Position numbers and translations under genes: made by a program. Below, in pieces: positions 17,315-25,742 of a stretch of DNA of 64,000 nt. A model generated the notes under the pieces. That model was given only the letters and a program-made list of their open reading frames with translations, ran no database searches and was not told where the DNA came from. The DNA comes from Haloferax massiliensis (GTDB lineage: Archaea > Halobacteriota > Halobacteria > Halobacteriales > Haloferacaceae): assembly GCF_001368915.1 (NCBI RefSeq), contig NZ_CSTE01000003.1, positions 310,001 through 374,000 on the forward strand, in the 5' to 3' direction. Position 1 is the stretch's first letter; each line of letters starts with the position of its first letter.

Positions 17315-18103
17315 ATGGAGTCGGCATTAGACGAGATAGAGTTTCTCGCGCTCTCGCAGAACCGCGTCGACGCGCTCAGACACCTCTCGGAGCGGCCGCA
17401 CTCCAGACGCGAACTCGTCGAGCGAACCGGCGCGTCGCAGCCGACGATGGGCCGGATTCTCAGCGATTTCGAAGCCCGGTCGTGGCTCGTCCGCGAGGAC
17501 GGCGCGTATCGGGCGACGGTGACGGGCGAACTCGTCTCGCGAGGGTTCGACGACCTCGTCGACATCCTCGACACCGACGCCAAACTCCGGCCGGTCGTCG
17601 AGTGGCTCCCGACCGACGCCATCACGTTCGACCTCGAACATCTGACCGAGGCGACGATTACCACGCCGAGTCAGGTCCGGCCGAACGCGCCGGTCAAGCG
17701 CGCCGTGTCCCTCCTGAGCGAGGCCGAGGACGTGCGCATCTTCTCCTACGCGTTCAACGAGCAGAACCTCGACATCGTCAGGGAGCGGACCGCCGCCGGC
17801 GACCAGCGGTTCGAGGGCGTCTTCTCCTCGGCCGCCATCGACGCGCTCGCCCACGACTCCCAGCTTCGCGAACAGCTCCGCGACCTCCTCGACGCCGACG
17901 CGGCCGCCGTCCGCATCACCGACGAGCCGATTCCGATGGCGGCGACCATCGCCGACTCGACCGTCCACCTGTTCCTCCGCGACGACAGCGGCATCCTCCA
18001 GGCCTCCATCGACGTGACCGAACCCGAAGTCCTCGCGTGGGCCGACGAACTGTTCGAGCGCTACTGGGAGGCGGCGGAGCCGCTCGACCTCGACCGGCTG
18101 TAA
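17315..18103 (+). CDS. HTH transcriptional regulator, FilR1 domain type
   Basis: 262 residues. A winged helix-turn-helix at about 1-80 (SQNRVDALRHLSERPHSRRELVERTGASQPTMGRIL) and a C-terminal ligand or phosphate-sensing domain (about 120-255) of the type named after methanogen FilR1 and common in haloarchaea. Cytoplasmic DNA-binding protein; ligand unknown. Its position divergent from the EamA transporter, with duplicated operator-like sites between, suggests it regulates that gene and itself. Confidence 0.85.
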   Translation: MESALDEIEFLALSQNRVDALRHLSERPHSRRELVERTGASQPTMGRILSDFEARSWLVREDGAYRATVTGELVSRGFDDLVDILDTDAKLRPVVEWLPTDAITFDLEHLTEATITTPSQVRPNAPVKRAVSLLSEAEDVRIFSYAFNEQNLDIVRERTAAGDQRFEGVFSSAAIDALAHDSQLREQLRDLLDADAAAVRITDEPIPMAATIADSTVHLFLRDDSGILQASIDVTEPEVLAWADELFERYWEAAEPLDLDRL

Positions 18104-18188
18104 CGGGCGGGCGTCTCCGAGAGTATCCGCGTCGCCGACCCGTCAACCGACCCACAATACATATCAGCGACCTGTGAGAAGCCGACGT

Positions 18189-19391
18189 ATGCCCTCGCCT
18201 TCGTCCCCTCCCTCCCACGCACCCTCCGGTTCTCCCGCGAACTCCGACACCGGTTCCGACGCCGGTTCCGACACCCCGTCGCGCCGCGCGTTTCTCGCCG
18301 CCGCCGGCACCGCCCTCGCGAGCGGGCTCGCCGGCTGTTCGTCGCTTCGGCGGTTCCGGTCGCCCGACGGAACGGACTGGTCCGCCTCCGTGCCCGAACC
18401 GAGCGTCCTCTCGCCGCCGTCGGCCACCGATGGGGTCGTCGCCGTCATCGGCCACCGGAGCGGCGACATCGACGCGGGGCGCGTCGTCGCCTTCGACCGA
18501 GAGAGCGGCGAGCGCCTGTGGGACATCGATTTCGGCCGTCCGACCGGGCTGCTCGCCGCTGACGGCTCGGTGTACGCGGGCGAGAGACTCGGGTCGGGTC
18601 GCGGGCGAATCTACGCGTTCGACGCCGCGGACGGGAGCCAGCGATGGTCCCAGACCGTCGGGAACATCGGTTCTTCGATGGCCATCGCGGGCGACTCCCT
18701 CTACGCGGCGAACGGGACGCTCGCGGCGCTTTCGACCGACGACGGCGCGGTTCGCTGGGAGCAATCGGCGGTCGACGGCGTCGGCTTCACCGTCGTCGTC
18801 GCCCCGCAGGACCAACTGTTCGCCGACGAGCGGGCGGTGTACTACGGTGACGACGAGGGCGTCTTCGCGATGGCCCCCGAGGACGGGGGCCTCCGGTGGG
18901 CGTGGCGACCGGACGAGTGGGACTGGACCGACGTGGGGCCGGTTCCGGCCGGTGGCGGCGTTTACGCCGGCGGTGGCGGCGACATCGCCATGCTCGACGC
19001 GGACGACGGGTCGCTCCGGTGGCGCACCTCGTTCGGGGCCGGCGCGCAGGTCGTCGGCGTCCACGAGCGGGGTTCGACGGTGCTGGTCGCGGAGGGGACC
19101 GACGAGTCGCCGTCGGACACCTTCGGAACGCTGTACGAACTCGCGGTTCGGGACGGCTCGGAGCGCTACGAAGTCCGGTTCGACAGCCCGGTCGAGCGAA
19201 CCGCCTCGACCGAAGAGACGTTCGTCGTCGGGACCCGCGCGGGTCGGATTCGGTGGTCCCGCGGCGCGTCGTTTTTCGAGCCGTTCGAGACGACGCTCTC
19301 GGCGGACGGCTACCTCCTCGGCGCGGCCGGGGCGCAGGCGTTCGCACAGACGGGCGAGGGGACGCTCTGGGCGCTCTCGCCTGACCAGTAA
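18189..19391 (+). CDS. PQQ-binding-like beta-propeller lipoprotein
   Basis: 400 residues. A long Ser/Pro head, then a Tat signal SRRAFLAAAGTALASGLAGC with lipobox LAGC (about residues 31-50), so the protein is exported folded and lipid-anchored outside. The rest is a PQQ-type beta-propeller: repeated blocks such as GRVVAFDRESGERLWDIDF, GRIYAFDAADGSQRWSQTV and AALSTDDGAVRWEQS, each ending in W. Known: such propellers can be scaffolds or dehydrogenases; no enzymatic motif was seen. ATG at 18189 chosen over an in-frame GTG five codons earlier; a TATA-like AATACATA lies at about 18153-18160. Confidence 0.85.
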   Translation: MPSPSSPPSHAPSGSPANSDTGSDAGSDTPSRRAFLAAAGTALASGLAGCSSLRRFRSPDGTDWSASVPEPSVLSPPSATDGVVAVIGHRSGDIDAGRVVAFDRESGERLWDIDFGRPTGLLAADGSVYAGERLGSGRGRIYAFDAADGSQRWSQTVGNIGSSMAIAGDSLYAANGTLAALSTDDGAVRWEQSAVDGVGFTVVVAPQDQLFADERAVYYGDDEGVFAMAPEDGGLRWAWRPDEWDWTDVGPVPAGGGVYAGGGGDIAMLDADDGSLRWRTSFGAGAQVVGVHERGSTVLVAEGTDESPSDTFGTLYELAVRDGSERYEVRFDSPVERTASTEETFVVGTRAGRIRWSRGASFFEPFETTLSADGYLLGAAGAQAFAQTGEGTLWALSPDQ

Positions 19392-19504
19392 GTCACGAAT
19401 TCGAAGCCGTCGCCGTGGAACCCCGCGTCAGAACGAGCCGCGCCGTGCGCTGAGCGCACCGGCGTCCGAAACCGCTACCGAACGATGCCCTCGCGTCCCA
19501 CCCG

Positions 19505-19657
19505 TCAGTCGAGTTCGTCGAACGAGTCGAACTCGTCCCAGCAGGAACACGGCAGGTCGTCCAGAGAGGTGACTTCGTCCGGGAGACTGGTGATGGGAAT
19601 CCCGGAACCAGCTTCGTCGCAGTCGCGGAGGTGAACGCTGAAGTCGTCGCTGGACAT
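19505..19657 (-). CDS. Small acidic protein with three cysteines, function unknown
   Basis: A 50-codon frame from ATG (19657) to TGA (19505) in a stretch between larger genes. The product is strongly acidic (13 Asp, 6 Glu against 1 Arg and no Lys), the usual mark of a real haloarchaeal protein, and has Cys at 13, 37 and 39 with the motif LPCSCWDEFD near the C-terminus; it may bind zinc. An in-frame ATG three codons upstream (19666) is an alternative start. Similar small Cys-containing proteins are numerous in haloarchaea and often missed. Nothing ties it to its neighbours. Confidence 0.55.
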   Translation of the reverse strand: MSSDDFSVHLRDCDEAGSGIPITSLPDEVTSLDDLPCSCWDEFDSFDELD

Positions 19658-19773
19658 CGTGTACATAGTCAGCACGCTCTGTTCGCCGGCTTCATTGAAA
19701 CAGTTTGTGAGTGTGGCAGACGCGAGGGGAAATCCGCCGGCGCGCGATATCGGCCGTGCGGACGGGCGCGGGG

Positions 19774-20391
19774 TCAGAGCACCCGAAAGACGCGTACCGT
19801 GTCGCGCTTGCCCGGTTCGCAGAGCAGTTGCGCGAGGCCGAGGTCGGAGAACTCGTCCTTCCAGTTGCGGTGGTACAGCGGGAAGTCGTCGTTGACGTAG
19901 CTCACCTCGGAGCCGGAGCGCCCGCGGGTCGGCCCGTTACCCTCGTTTTCGGCGGTTATCACGAGGTCCGAGGAGACGCGGGCGATTTCCTCGAACACCC
20001 ACGTGTCGTCGGGGTGGACGTGCTGAAGCGTCTCGACCGAGTAGATAACGTCGAACTTGTCGTCGGGGAAGTCGGGGAGCAGGTCCTCGATAGCGCCGGT
20101 GAGGAACGTGCCGGTGTCGACGAGTTCGGGGAAGTACTCGGCCATCACCTCGAAGGAGTCGTCGTTGATGTCGATGCCGGTGAGGTCCTCGTAGCCGCGG
20201 TCGCGGAGGTGCGCGAGGTGGCGACCGGAGCTACAGCCGAGTTCGAGAACCGACGCGTCTTCCGCCGCGTAGTGCTCGAACACGGTCGCGAGCGTCTCGC
20301 TGACCTCGTTCGGGCCGATTTGGGCGTAGTACTCCGGCGAGAAGTCGCCGGAGCGCTCGGCCCACCCGCGGTGGTTGTCGTCTGCGTCCAT
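19774..20391 (-). CDS. Class I SAM-dependent methyltransferase
   Basis: 205 residues. SAM-binding motif I is VLELGCSSGRHLAHL (about 48-62), then acidic loop LTGIDINDDS (about 70-79) and DVIYSVETLQHVHPDD (about 113-128), the Methyltransf_25/11 pattern. The start MDADDNHRGWAERSGDFSPEYYAQIGPNE resembles methyltransferases acting on small molecules or sugars. The substrate is unknown and the neighbours give no clue. Confidence 0.85.
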   Translation of the reverse strand: MDADDNHRGWAERSGDFSPEYYAQIGPNEVSETLATVFEHYAAEDASVLELGCSSGRHLAHLRDRGYEDLTGIDINDDSFEVMAEYFPELVDTGTFLTGAIEDLLPDFPDDKFDVIYSVETLQHVHPDDTWVFEEIARVSSDLVITAENEGNGPTRGRSGSEVSYVNDDFPLYHRNWKDEFSDLGLAQLLCEPGKRDTVRVFRVL

Positions 20392-20750
20392 ACCCCGAGT
20401 AGCGAACGGGCGGGTAAATGTTCCGCGGAGTGCGCGCCGTCGGTGCGACGCGCGGACGGTGCGACAAATCCGATGACCGCGCGCGGGACGGGTGCGCTGG
20501 AGGGCGCGAAAAGGGCGTGCCGGAGGGCACGTTTGGGAGGGCTTCGCCGATTAGGGGTGCGTCAGGGGGACCGAATAGGGGAGGGAACGTCAGCGGGGAG
20601 TCGGGCGTCCCGCGAAGGGACTGGAAGCGAGCGTGCCGTGGAGGGCTGGAGGATCGTCGCGCCGCCGCGAACACCGGCAGTCGGGTGTACCAGTCGAGCG
20701 TGCCGTGCTCGCTCGCGGCGCGTGCGTCAGCGGGTCGTCGACCGCGACGG
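20392..20750. other. Intergenic, GC-rich, no gene seen
   Basis: 359 bases between a methyltransferase start and a lipoprotein stop on the same strand. Open frames that cross it have codon use and composition (Arg-rich) of shadow frames. Several GGGAGGG-like purine stretches but no repeat or RNA gene recognised. Confidence 0.4.
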
Positions 20751-21152
20751 TCACGCCGAGTCGTCGGTCGTCGTCTCGTTCGCCGTGGTCGTCTCGTTCG
20801 CCGTGGTCGTCTCGTTCGCCGTGGTCGTCTCCTCGGTTGTCTCGTCTTCCGTCGTCGTTTCGTCCTCGGTTGTCTCGTCCTCGGTCGTCTCTTCCGTCAT
20901 CTCGTCTTCCGTCGTCGTCTCTTCTTCTGTTGTCGTCTCTTCTTCCGTCTCTATCGTCGTCTCGTCTCCCGTCGTCGTCTCAACACCGCCGGTCTCTGCC
21001 GTCGTCTCGGTGCCGCCGACGGCTGGTTCGGCGTCCGTGCCGTTCGTTCCGTTCGCGGAGCCACCACCGCCCGTGTCCGTACAGCCGGCGAGTGCGACGG
21101 TCGCCGCGGCGACTCCGACACCGAACTGCCGTCGAGTGAGCGTTTCGCGCAT
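20751..21152 (-). CDS. Thr/Glu-rich Tat lipoprotein, function unknown
   Basis: 133 residues. Signal LTRRQFGVGVAAATVALAGC with lipobox at Cys24, then a Gly/Asn linker and a low-complexity tail of Thr, Glu and Asp with repeats ETTTEDE and ETTTAN. The mature part has no folded domain that I can see; it may be a surface stalk or glycosylation scaffold (many NXT sites, e.g. ANETT). The coding DNA is repetitive (TCGTCTCGTTCGCCGTGG three times), so its length may vary between strains. Confidence 0.7.
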   Translation of the reverse strand: MRETLTRRQFGVGVAAATVALAGCTDTGGGGSANGTNGTDAEPAVGGTETTAETGGVETTTGDETTIETEEETTTEEETTTEDEMTEETTEDETTEDETTTEDETTEETTTANETTTANETTTANETTTDDSA

Positions 21153-21579
21153 CGCAGTCAGCAGTATCGCTCGGCGGAAGATAATGGGAGAGAGTCGTCC
21201 CGACCGTTCTCCGCCGAGCAACCGTTTCGACTGTCTGTTTCGGCCGTTTCAGTCGCATTAACGGAACGTTTGGCGGTGAGCCGAACGCCGACGAAGGAGA
21301 CGGAGTTCGTCGATTACCTCGTCGCTGAGAGCGACCCGACGAGGAGAGCGGTTGTCGGTCACCCGCGGCGACGGGCGGTGGTGGAGACCTGTCGAGAAGC
21401 GACGGACGCGCCCGAAAACCACAGTGATGACTGCCGATGCGGACGCCGCGTCGGTGGATGAAAACCATGATTCATGAACATTCTAAACACATTGACTGTC
21501 AAAATAGTTGAAAAAAGAGTATCGAACAGATAAACAAAACATTATGCACTAGCAGAGTCGACAAATAAGGAACGAACAC
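21153..21579. other. Intergenic region with divergent promoters
   Basis: 427 bases. From about 21465 it turns AT-rich (AACATTCTAAACACATTGAC, then AAAAAAG) and holds the promoter of the thrombospondin-repeat gene; no single TATA box stands out. The left part is GC-rich and I see no gene in it. Confidence 0.4.
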
Positions 21580-23133
21580 ATGCCAGTCAAACGCGTCTCG
21601 GGGGTCGGGTGGGTGCTCGTGGCGGCGTTACTCGTCGTCGCGGCCGGCGTCACGCCGATCGTCGTCGCCGCGGACGGCGTCGAGGTGCAGTCGGTCGACC
21701 ACACCGGCGCGGGCGTCGTCGCGACGGACAACGGCCGAACGTACATCGCCTCGTGGCGGCCATCGACGGTTTCGGTGGCCGTCGCGACGGACAGCGGCGA
21801 CTACGAGGTCTGCCTGCAGACAGACCTCGACGACGGCTCGACGATGTCGTTGGGGTGCGAACCGCTCGGGAGCGCGGAAACGAACACGAGCGGCGAGGCG
21901 CGCGCCGAGTTCGACGTGACCACGTGGCCGGTGAACGCGACCGGCGAGCGCACCGTGACGGCCCTCGTCAGACCCACCGGAGGCGGCGAGCCGGTCGCGC
22001 AGGCGAGTCACGGCGTCACGGTGCTCGCGCCGGCCGGCGACGCCGACGGCGACGGTCTCGGCAACCGCGACGAACTCGACCGGGGGACGGACGTGCTCGT
22101 CGCCGACACCGACACCGACGGCGTGCCCGACGGCGAGGAGGTGAACCGCTACGAGACCGACCCGACGAGCACGGACACCGACGGCGACGAACTCAGCGAC
22201 GGCGTCGAAATCAACGAGCAGGGGAGCAATCCGACCGAGACCGACACCGACGGCGACGGCCTCGACGACGGCGCGGAGGTGACGACCTACGGCACGGACC
22301 CGACGACCGCCGACACAGACGGCGACGGCCTCGACGACGGCCCCGAAGTCAACGACTTCGAGACGAACCCAACCGAGGCGGACACCGACGGCGACGGCCT
22401 CGACGACGGTCCCGAGGTGAACGTCCACGAGACGAACCCCACCGCCGCCGATACCGACGGCGACGGCCTCGACGACGGCCCCGAAGTCAACCGATACGAG
22501 ACGAACCCAACCGAGGCGGACACCGACGGCGACGGCCTCGACGACGGACGCGAAGTCAACGTCATCGGGACCGACCCGAACCGCGGCGACACCGACGGCG
22601 ACGGGCGCGGGGACGGCGCGGAGGTCGAAGCGGGGTCAGACCCGAACGCCGCGCCGGGGTCGGTCGTCGGGTCGCTCGAACTCGGCGACGACGGCTGGCT
22701 GTTCGTCTTCGCGGTCGGGGCCGTGGCCGTCGCCCTGCTCGCCGTCGGCGCGGTGGTCCGCGGAAGCGACGTGCGAGCGCGCCTGTCCGGCGTTCGCTCC
22801 CGTGGGACCGACCGCGTCGGCGACCGACGCAACGGAGGGTCGTCCGGCGGGGTCCCGACTGCCGGAAGCGACGGCGCGGGAGCGACCGCCGACGCCGAGG
22901 AGCTCATCGACGATGAGACGCGCATTCTCAAACTCCTCGACGACAACGGCGGCCAACTCCGGCAGTCGAAGGTCGTAGAGGGGACGGGGTGGTCGAAGTC
23001 GAAGGTGAGTCGCGTCCTCTCGCGGATGGCCGAGGAGGGCGCCGTCGCCAAGATAAACCTCGGTCGGGAGAACCTCATCGCCCGCCCGGAGAACGTCCCC
23101 GAACACGCCCGGTCGCCGTTCGACGAGTCCTGA
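21580..23133 (+). CDS. Membrane protein with thrombospondin type 3 repeats outside and HTH domain inside
   Basis: 517 residues. Signal/anchor helix at about 9-30; a beta domain (about 31-148) with two Cys; nine calcium-binding TSP3-type repeats of 23 residues (about 149-365; unit ADTDGDGLDDGPEVNxxETN); a second membrane helix (about 374-394; GWLFVFAVGAVAVALLAVGAV); a flexible linker; and a MarR/DUF7343-type winged helix at about 440-510 (RILKLLDDNGGQLRQSKVVEGTGWSKSKVSRVLSRMAEEGAVAKI). If the first helix is retained or cleaved, the HTH still ends inside. Inferred: one-component transmembrane regulator that may sense divalent cations or surface contact. It precedes the TTGG-palindrome regulon but has no such site itself. 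Confidence 0.85.
   Translation: MPVKRVSGVGWVLVAALLVVAAGVTPIVVAADGVEVQSVDHTGAGVVATDNGRTYIASWRPSTVSVAVATDSGDYEVCLQTDLDDGSTMSLGCEPLGSAETNTSGEARAEFDVTTWPVNATGERTVTALVRPTGGGEPVAQASHGVTVLAPAGDADGDGLGNRDELDRGTDVLVADTDTDGVPDGEEVNRYETDPTSTDTDGDELSDGVEINEQGSNPTETDTDGDGLDDGAEVTTYGTDPTTADTDGDGLDDGPEVNDFETNPTEADTDGDGLDDGPEVNVHETNPTAADTDGDGLDDGPEVNRYETNPTEADTDGDGLDDGREVNVIGTDPNRGDTDGDGRGDGAEVEAGSDPNAAPGSVVGSLELGDDGWLFVFAVGAVAVALLAVGAVVRGSDVRARLSGVRSRGTDRVGDRRNGGSSGGVPTAGSDGAGATADAEELIDDETRILKLLDDNGGQLRQSKVVEGTGWSKSKVSRVLSRMAEEGAVAKINLGRENLIARPENVPEHARSPFDES
22036..22656 (+). repeat. Tandem repeats coding for TSP3 calcium-binding units
   Basis: About nine units of 69 bases, of which the middle four are nearly identical (GACACCGACGGCGACGGCCT and onward). 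Each codes for a DxDxDGxxD loop. Copy number may vary by recombination. Confidence 0.85.
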
Positions 23134-23193
23134 TCGAAACGCGTCGCGGTCGGAGCGGCTCGCGAGTCGGAGCGCGCGAGTCGCGTCTCGGGG

Positions 23194-23207
23194 TTGGAAC
23201 ATACCAA
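23194..23207. promoter_or_regulatory. TTGG-N6-CCAA palindrome, copy 1
   Basis: TTGGAACATACCAA, followed 6 bases later by the TATA-like CTATAG (23214-23219), itself 30 bases before the ATG of the HTH regulator. One of four such sites in 3 kb. Confidence 0.7.
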
Positions 23208-23243
23208 CCAAGGCTATAGGGCTCGGGCGACTAGGTGAGAGCC

Positions 23244-24017
23244 ATGCGCGAATTCGTCTTCACGGTCGAGTACGAGCGGGGCGTCGACGAGGTGATGGAC
23301 CTCTTCATCGAGAACCCGGACCTACACTCCAAGACGATGGCGATACACGCCACGAGCGAGTCGATGTGGCGGCTCGACCGCCTCACCGGGCCGACGGAGG
23401 CGCTCGAAGCGTTCGACGAGGTCATAGAGCAGGCCACCCGATGCAACGGCGTCCTCGGGATGTGCGGCGCACCCGTCGTCGAGTGGGACTACGAAGTGCT
23501 CTCGGAGACGCCAAACGGGCGCATCGTCTACTCCTGCCGCGAGGAGGGCGACGGGATTCAGTCGATACCCCACGTCGCCGCGAAGCACATCGGCGACGGT
23601 CTCCTGATGCAGGCCGAACGCCGGGGGGCACAGAACCAGTGGCGACTGCTCATCTCCGACGACGACACGGTGAGCGAGATTTACGAGGAGGTCAAAGACA
23701 GCCTCAGCGACGGCCTCTCGCTGAGCGTCCAGCGCATCAGCGAACCCGAGTGCTGGCTCGAAGAGGGCGTCTCCGCCGACGGCCTCCCGCCGGAACAGCA
23801 GGCCGCGCTCGAAGCCGCCGTCGAGTTCGGCTACTACGAGACGCCGCGACAGCACACCGTCAAAGAGATTTCTGAGGAACTCGACATCCCGAACTCGACG
23901 CTCCAGTACCGCCTGACCCGCGCCGAGGCGTGGCTGGCCCGGCAGTTCGTCACCGATACGCTCGGCACCGAGGTCGAAGAGCGCGTCGACCCCGAAAAGC
24001 TCGAAGCGAGCGCCTGA
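23244..24017 (+). CDS. Bacterio-opsin-activator-type HTH regulator
   Basis: 257 residues. An N-terminal sensing/Bat region (about 1-185) and a C-terminal HTH_10 domain (about 190-245; LPPEQQAALEAAVEFGYYETPRQHTVKEISEELDIPNSTLQYRLTRAEAWL). Known: HTH_10 proteins are haloarchaeal activators, for example Bat for bacterio-opsin and DmsR. Start at ATG rather than the GTG three codons earlier, because it gives a TATA spacing of 30. The promoter carries the TTGG-N6-CCAA palindrome shared with the next two genes and with the minus-strand gene at 25743, so it is a candidate for the regulator that binds those sites and controls itself. Confidence 0.85.
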   Translation: MREFVFTVEYERGVDEVMDLFIENPDLHSKTMAIHATSESMWRLDRLTGPTEALEAFDEVIEQATRCNGVLGMCGAPVVEWDYEVLSETPNGRIVYSCREEGDGIQSIPHVAAKHIGDGLLMQAERRGAQNQWRLLISDDDTVSEIYEEVKDSLSDGLSLSVQRISEPECWLEEGVSADGLPPEQQAALEAAVEFGYYETPRQHTVKEISEELDIPNSTLQYRLTRAEAWLARQFVTDTLGTEVEERVDPEKLEASA

Positions 24018-24063
24018 CCGGCGAATCTCGACCGGGAGCGCGATAGGACGCGTCCGAAGCCGA

Positions 24064-24077
24064 TTGGAACATTCCAA
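24064..24077. promoter_or_regulatory. TTGG-N6-CCAA palindrome, copy 2
   Basis: TTGGAACATTCCAA, followed by TATA-like TGATAC (24086-24091), 29 bases before the GTG of the SUI1-like gene. Confidence 0.7.
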
Positions 24078-24114
24078 CCGCACCCTGATACGGTGAGGAA
24101 GCGTACTCAAGTAC

Positions 24115-24417
24115 GTGGAAAAGGACACTTTCAGCGACGTCACCGGCCTACCGGACGACCTCGGAATCGGCGACGACCTCGCGCGAGCGGACCAGCGCGC
24201 GTCGATTCGCGTCGATACCCGACGGTACGGCAAGCCCGTGACGGTGGTCGACGGCCTCGACCTCCCGGCCGACGAACTGGACGCCCTCGCGTCGACCCTG
24301 AAGCGACGGCTCGCGGTCGGCGGGACCGTGACCGACGGACGCATCGAACTGCAGGGCGAACACGGCGAGCGCCTCGAAGCCGCGCTCCGCGACGAGGGCT
24401 TCGACGTCGAGCGCTGA
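24115..24417 (+). CDS. sui1: SUI1/eIF1-like translation factor (YciH type)
   Basis: 100 residues, GTG start. Residues about 30-100 match the SUI1 fold: KPVTVVDGLDLPADELDALA, then LKRRLAVGGTVTDGRIELQG with the family's GGTV and IELQG blocks, then LEAALRDEGFDVER. Known: eIF1/aIF1 controls start-codon fidelity on the small ribosomal subunit; bacterial YciH is a stress-linked initiation inhibitor. The N-terminal 28 residues are acidic and unusual. A main aIF1 is expected elsewhere in the genome, so this is probably a paralogue used under particular conditions; it shares the TTGG palindrome with a TFB and an HTH gene. Confidence 0.85.
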   Translation: MEKDTFSDVTGLPDDLGIGDDLARADQRASIRVDTRRYGKPVTVVDGLDLPADELDALASTLKRRLAVGGTVTDGRIELQGEHGERLEAALRDEGFDVER

Positions 24418-24529
24418 GCCTGTTTTCGTGATTCGGTGCTCTCGCGGCCGCGAGAAGCGGATGACGGACGTGACGACTACGTAGCCGAGCGGCCGTCGTC
24501 CGCCGGTTACGGCTCGGAGTCGGGTGCGT

Positions 24530-24543
24530 TTGGCATATTCCAA
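24530..24543. promoter_or_regulatory. TTGG-N6-CCAA palindrome, copy 3
   Basis: TTGGCATATTCCAA, followed 9 bases later by CATTAC (24553-24558), 33 bases before the ATG of the TFB gene. The 14-mer is identical to the minus-strand reading of copy 4, and the CCCATTA downstream is also shared. Confidence 0.72.
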
Positions 24544-24585
24544 ACGAGGGCCCATTACCCTCGATACGGAATACACGGGTACTCA

Positions 24586-25614
24586 ATGGACACGAAACAC
24601 GTCGACTGGCGTTCGATGCGAGACGAGTCGGCACCGACGGCGAAGCCCGAGGCCCGACAGTCCGGCGACGAGCGCGACGAGGACGGGGCCGAACCGTCCG
24701 AGGCGTCGGTCGCGGAGCGGACCGACCTCGTCTACGACGAACAGCACGGCGAGTGGGTCGACCCCGAGACGGGCGAGATTCTCCGCGAGGACGAGATCGA
24801 CCGCGGTCCCGAATGGCGCGCGTTCGACGCCGCCGAGCGCGACAGCAAGTCCCGCGTCGGGTCGCCGACGACGAACATGATGCACGACAAGGGGCTGTCG
24901 ACCAACATCGGCTGGCAGAACAAAGACGCCTACGGCAACTCCCTGTCGACGGGCCAGCGCCAGAAGATGCAGCGACTCCGGACGTGGAACGAGCGGTTCC
25001 GCACCCGCGACTCCAAGGAGCGCAACCTCAAGCAGGCGCTCGGCGAAGTCGAGCGGATGGGATCGGCGCTCGGCCTGCCGGACACCGTCCGCGAGACCGC
25101 CTCGGTCATCTACCGGCGCGCGCTCAACGAGGACCTACTGCCCGGTCGCTCTATCGAGGGCGTCGCCACGGCCGCAATCTACGCCGCCGCTCGGCAGGCC
25201 GGCGTTCCGCGCTCCCTCGACGAGGTGCGGCGCGTCTCCCGCGTCGACAAGATGGAACTCACCCGGACGTACCGCTACGTCTCCCGCGAGCTGGGTCTGG
25301 ACATGAAGCCGGCCGACCCGGCGCAGTACCTCCCGCGGTTCGTCTCCGAACTCGACGTGACCGACGACGTGGAGCGCCGCGCTCGGTCGCTTCTGGACAA
25401 CGCGAAGCGGCAGGGCATCCACAGCGGGAAAAGCCCGGTCGGACTCGCGGCGGCGGCAATCTACGCCGGCGCGCTCCTCGCCGACGAGGAACTGACGCAG
25501 TCCGAGGTGAGCGACGTGACCGACATCAGCGAAGTGACTATCAGGAACCGCTACCGCGAGCTCCTCGAAGCGACCCAGAAGTCGGGCGAGAGAGCCGTCG
25601 GAACGACCGCCTAA
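24586..25614 (+). CDS. tfb: Transcription initiation factor TFB paralogue lacking the zinc-ribbon cysteines
   Basis: 342 residues. Two cyclin-like repeats at about 150-240 (ERNLKQALGEVERMGSALGLP) and 245-335 (AQYLPRFVSELDVTDDVERRA), and a complete B-reader/linker region (GPEWRAFDAAERDSKSRVGSPTT, NIGWQNKDAYG). A normal TFB opens with a CxxC...CxxC zinc ribbon. Here the same segment reads TDLVYDEQHGEWVDPETGEI (about 46-65) with no Cys at all, so zinc cannot be bound there. The ribbon contacts RNA polymerase, so this factor may recruit polymerase differently, compete with other TFBs, or need a partner. The reading frame upstream does not hide a missing ribbon. ATG chosen for TATA spacing. Haloarchaea carry several TFBs that select promoters. 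Confidence 0.93.
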   Translation: MDTKHVDWRSMRDESAPTAKPEARQSGDERDEDGAEPSEASVAERTDLVYDEQHGEWVDPETGEILREDEIDRGPEWRAFDAAERDSKSRVGSPTTNMMHDKGLSTNIGWQNKDAYGNSLSTGQRQKMQRLRTWNERFRTRDSKERNLKQALGEVERMGSALGLPDTVRETASVIYRRALNEDLLPGRSIEGVATAAIYAAARQAGVPRSLDEVRRVSRVDKMELTRTYRYVSRELGLDMKPADPAQYLPRFVSELDVTDDVERRARSLLDNAKRQGIHSGKSPVGLAAAAIYAGALLADEELTQSEVSDVTDISEVTIRNRYRELLEATQKSGERAVGTTA

Positions 25615-25742
25615 GGCGGCGTTTCGGGCGCGAAAATCGGATTTCCTCTTCGGTTCAGTTCGTTTTCAGTCGATACGTTCGAGTCGATACGTTCGGACCG
25701 GCCGGGTCGACCGCGAGCGACGCGGCGACGGTCTCACAGCCG

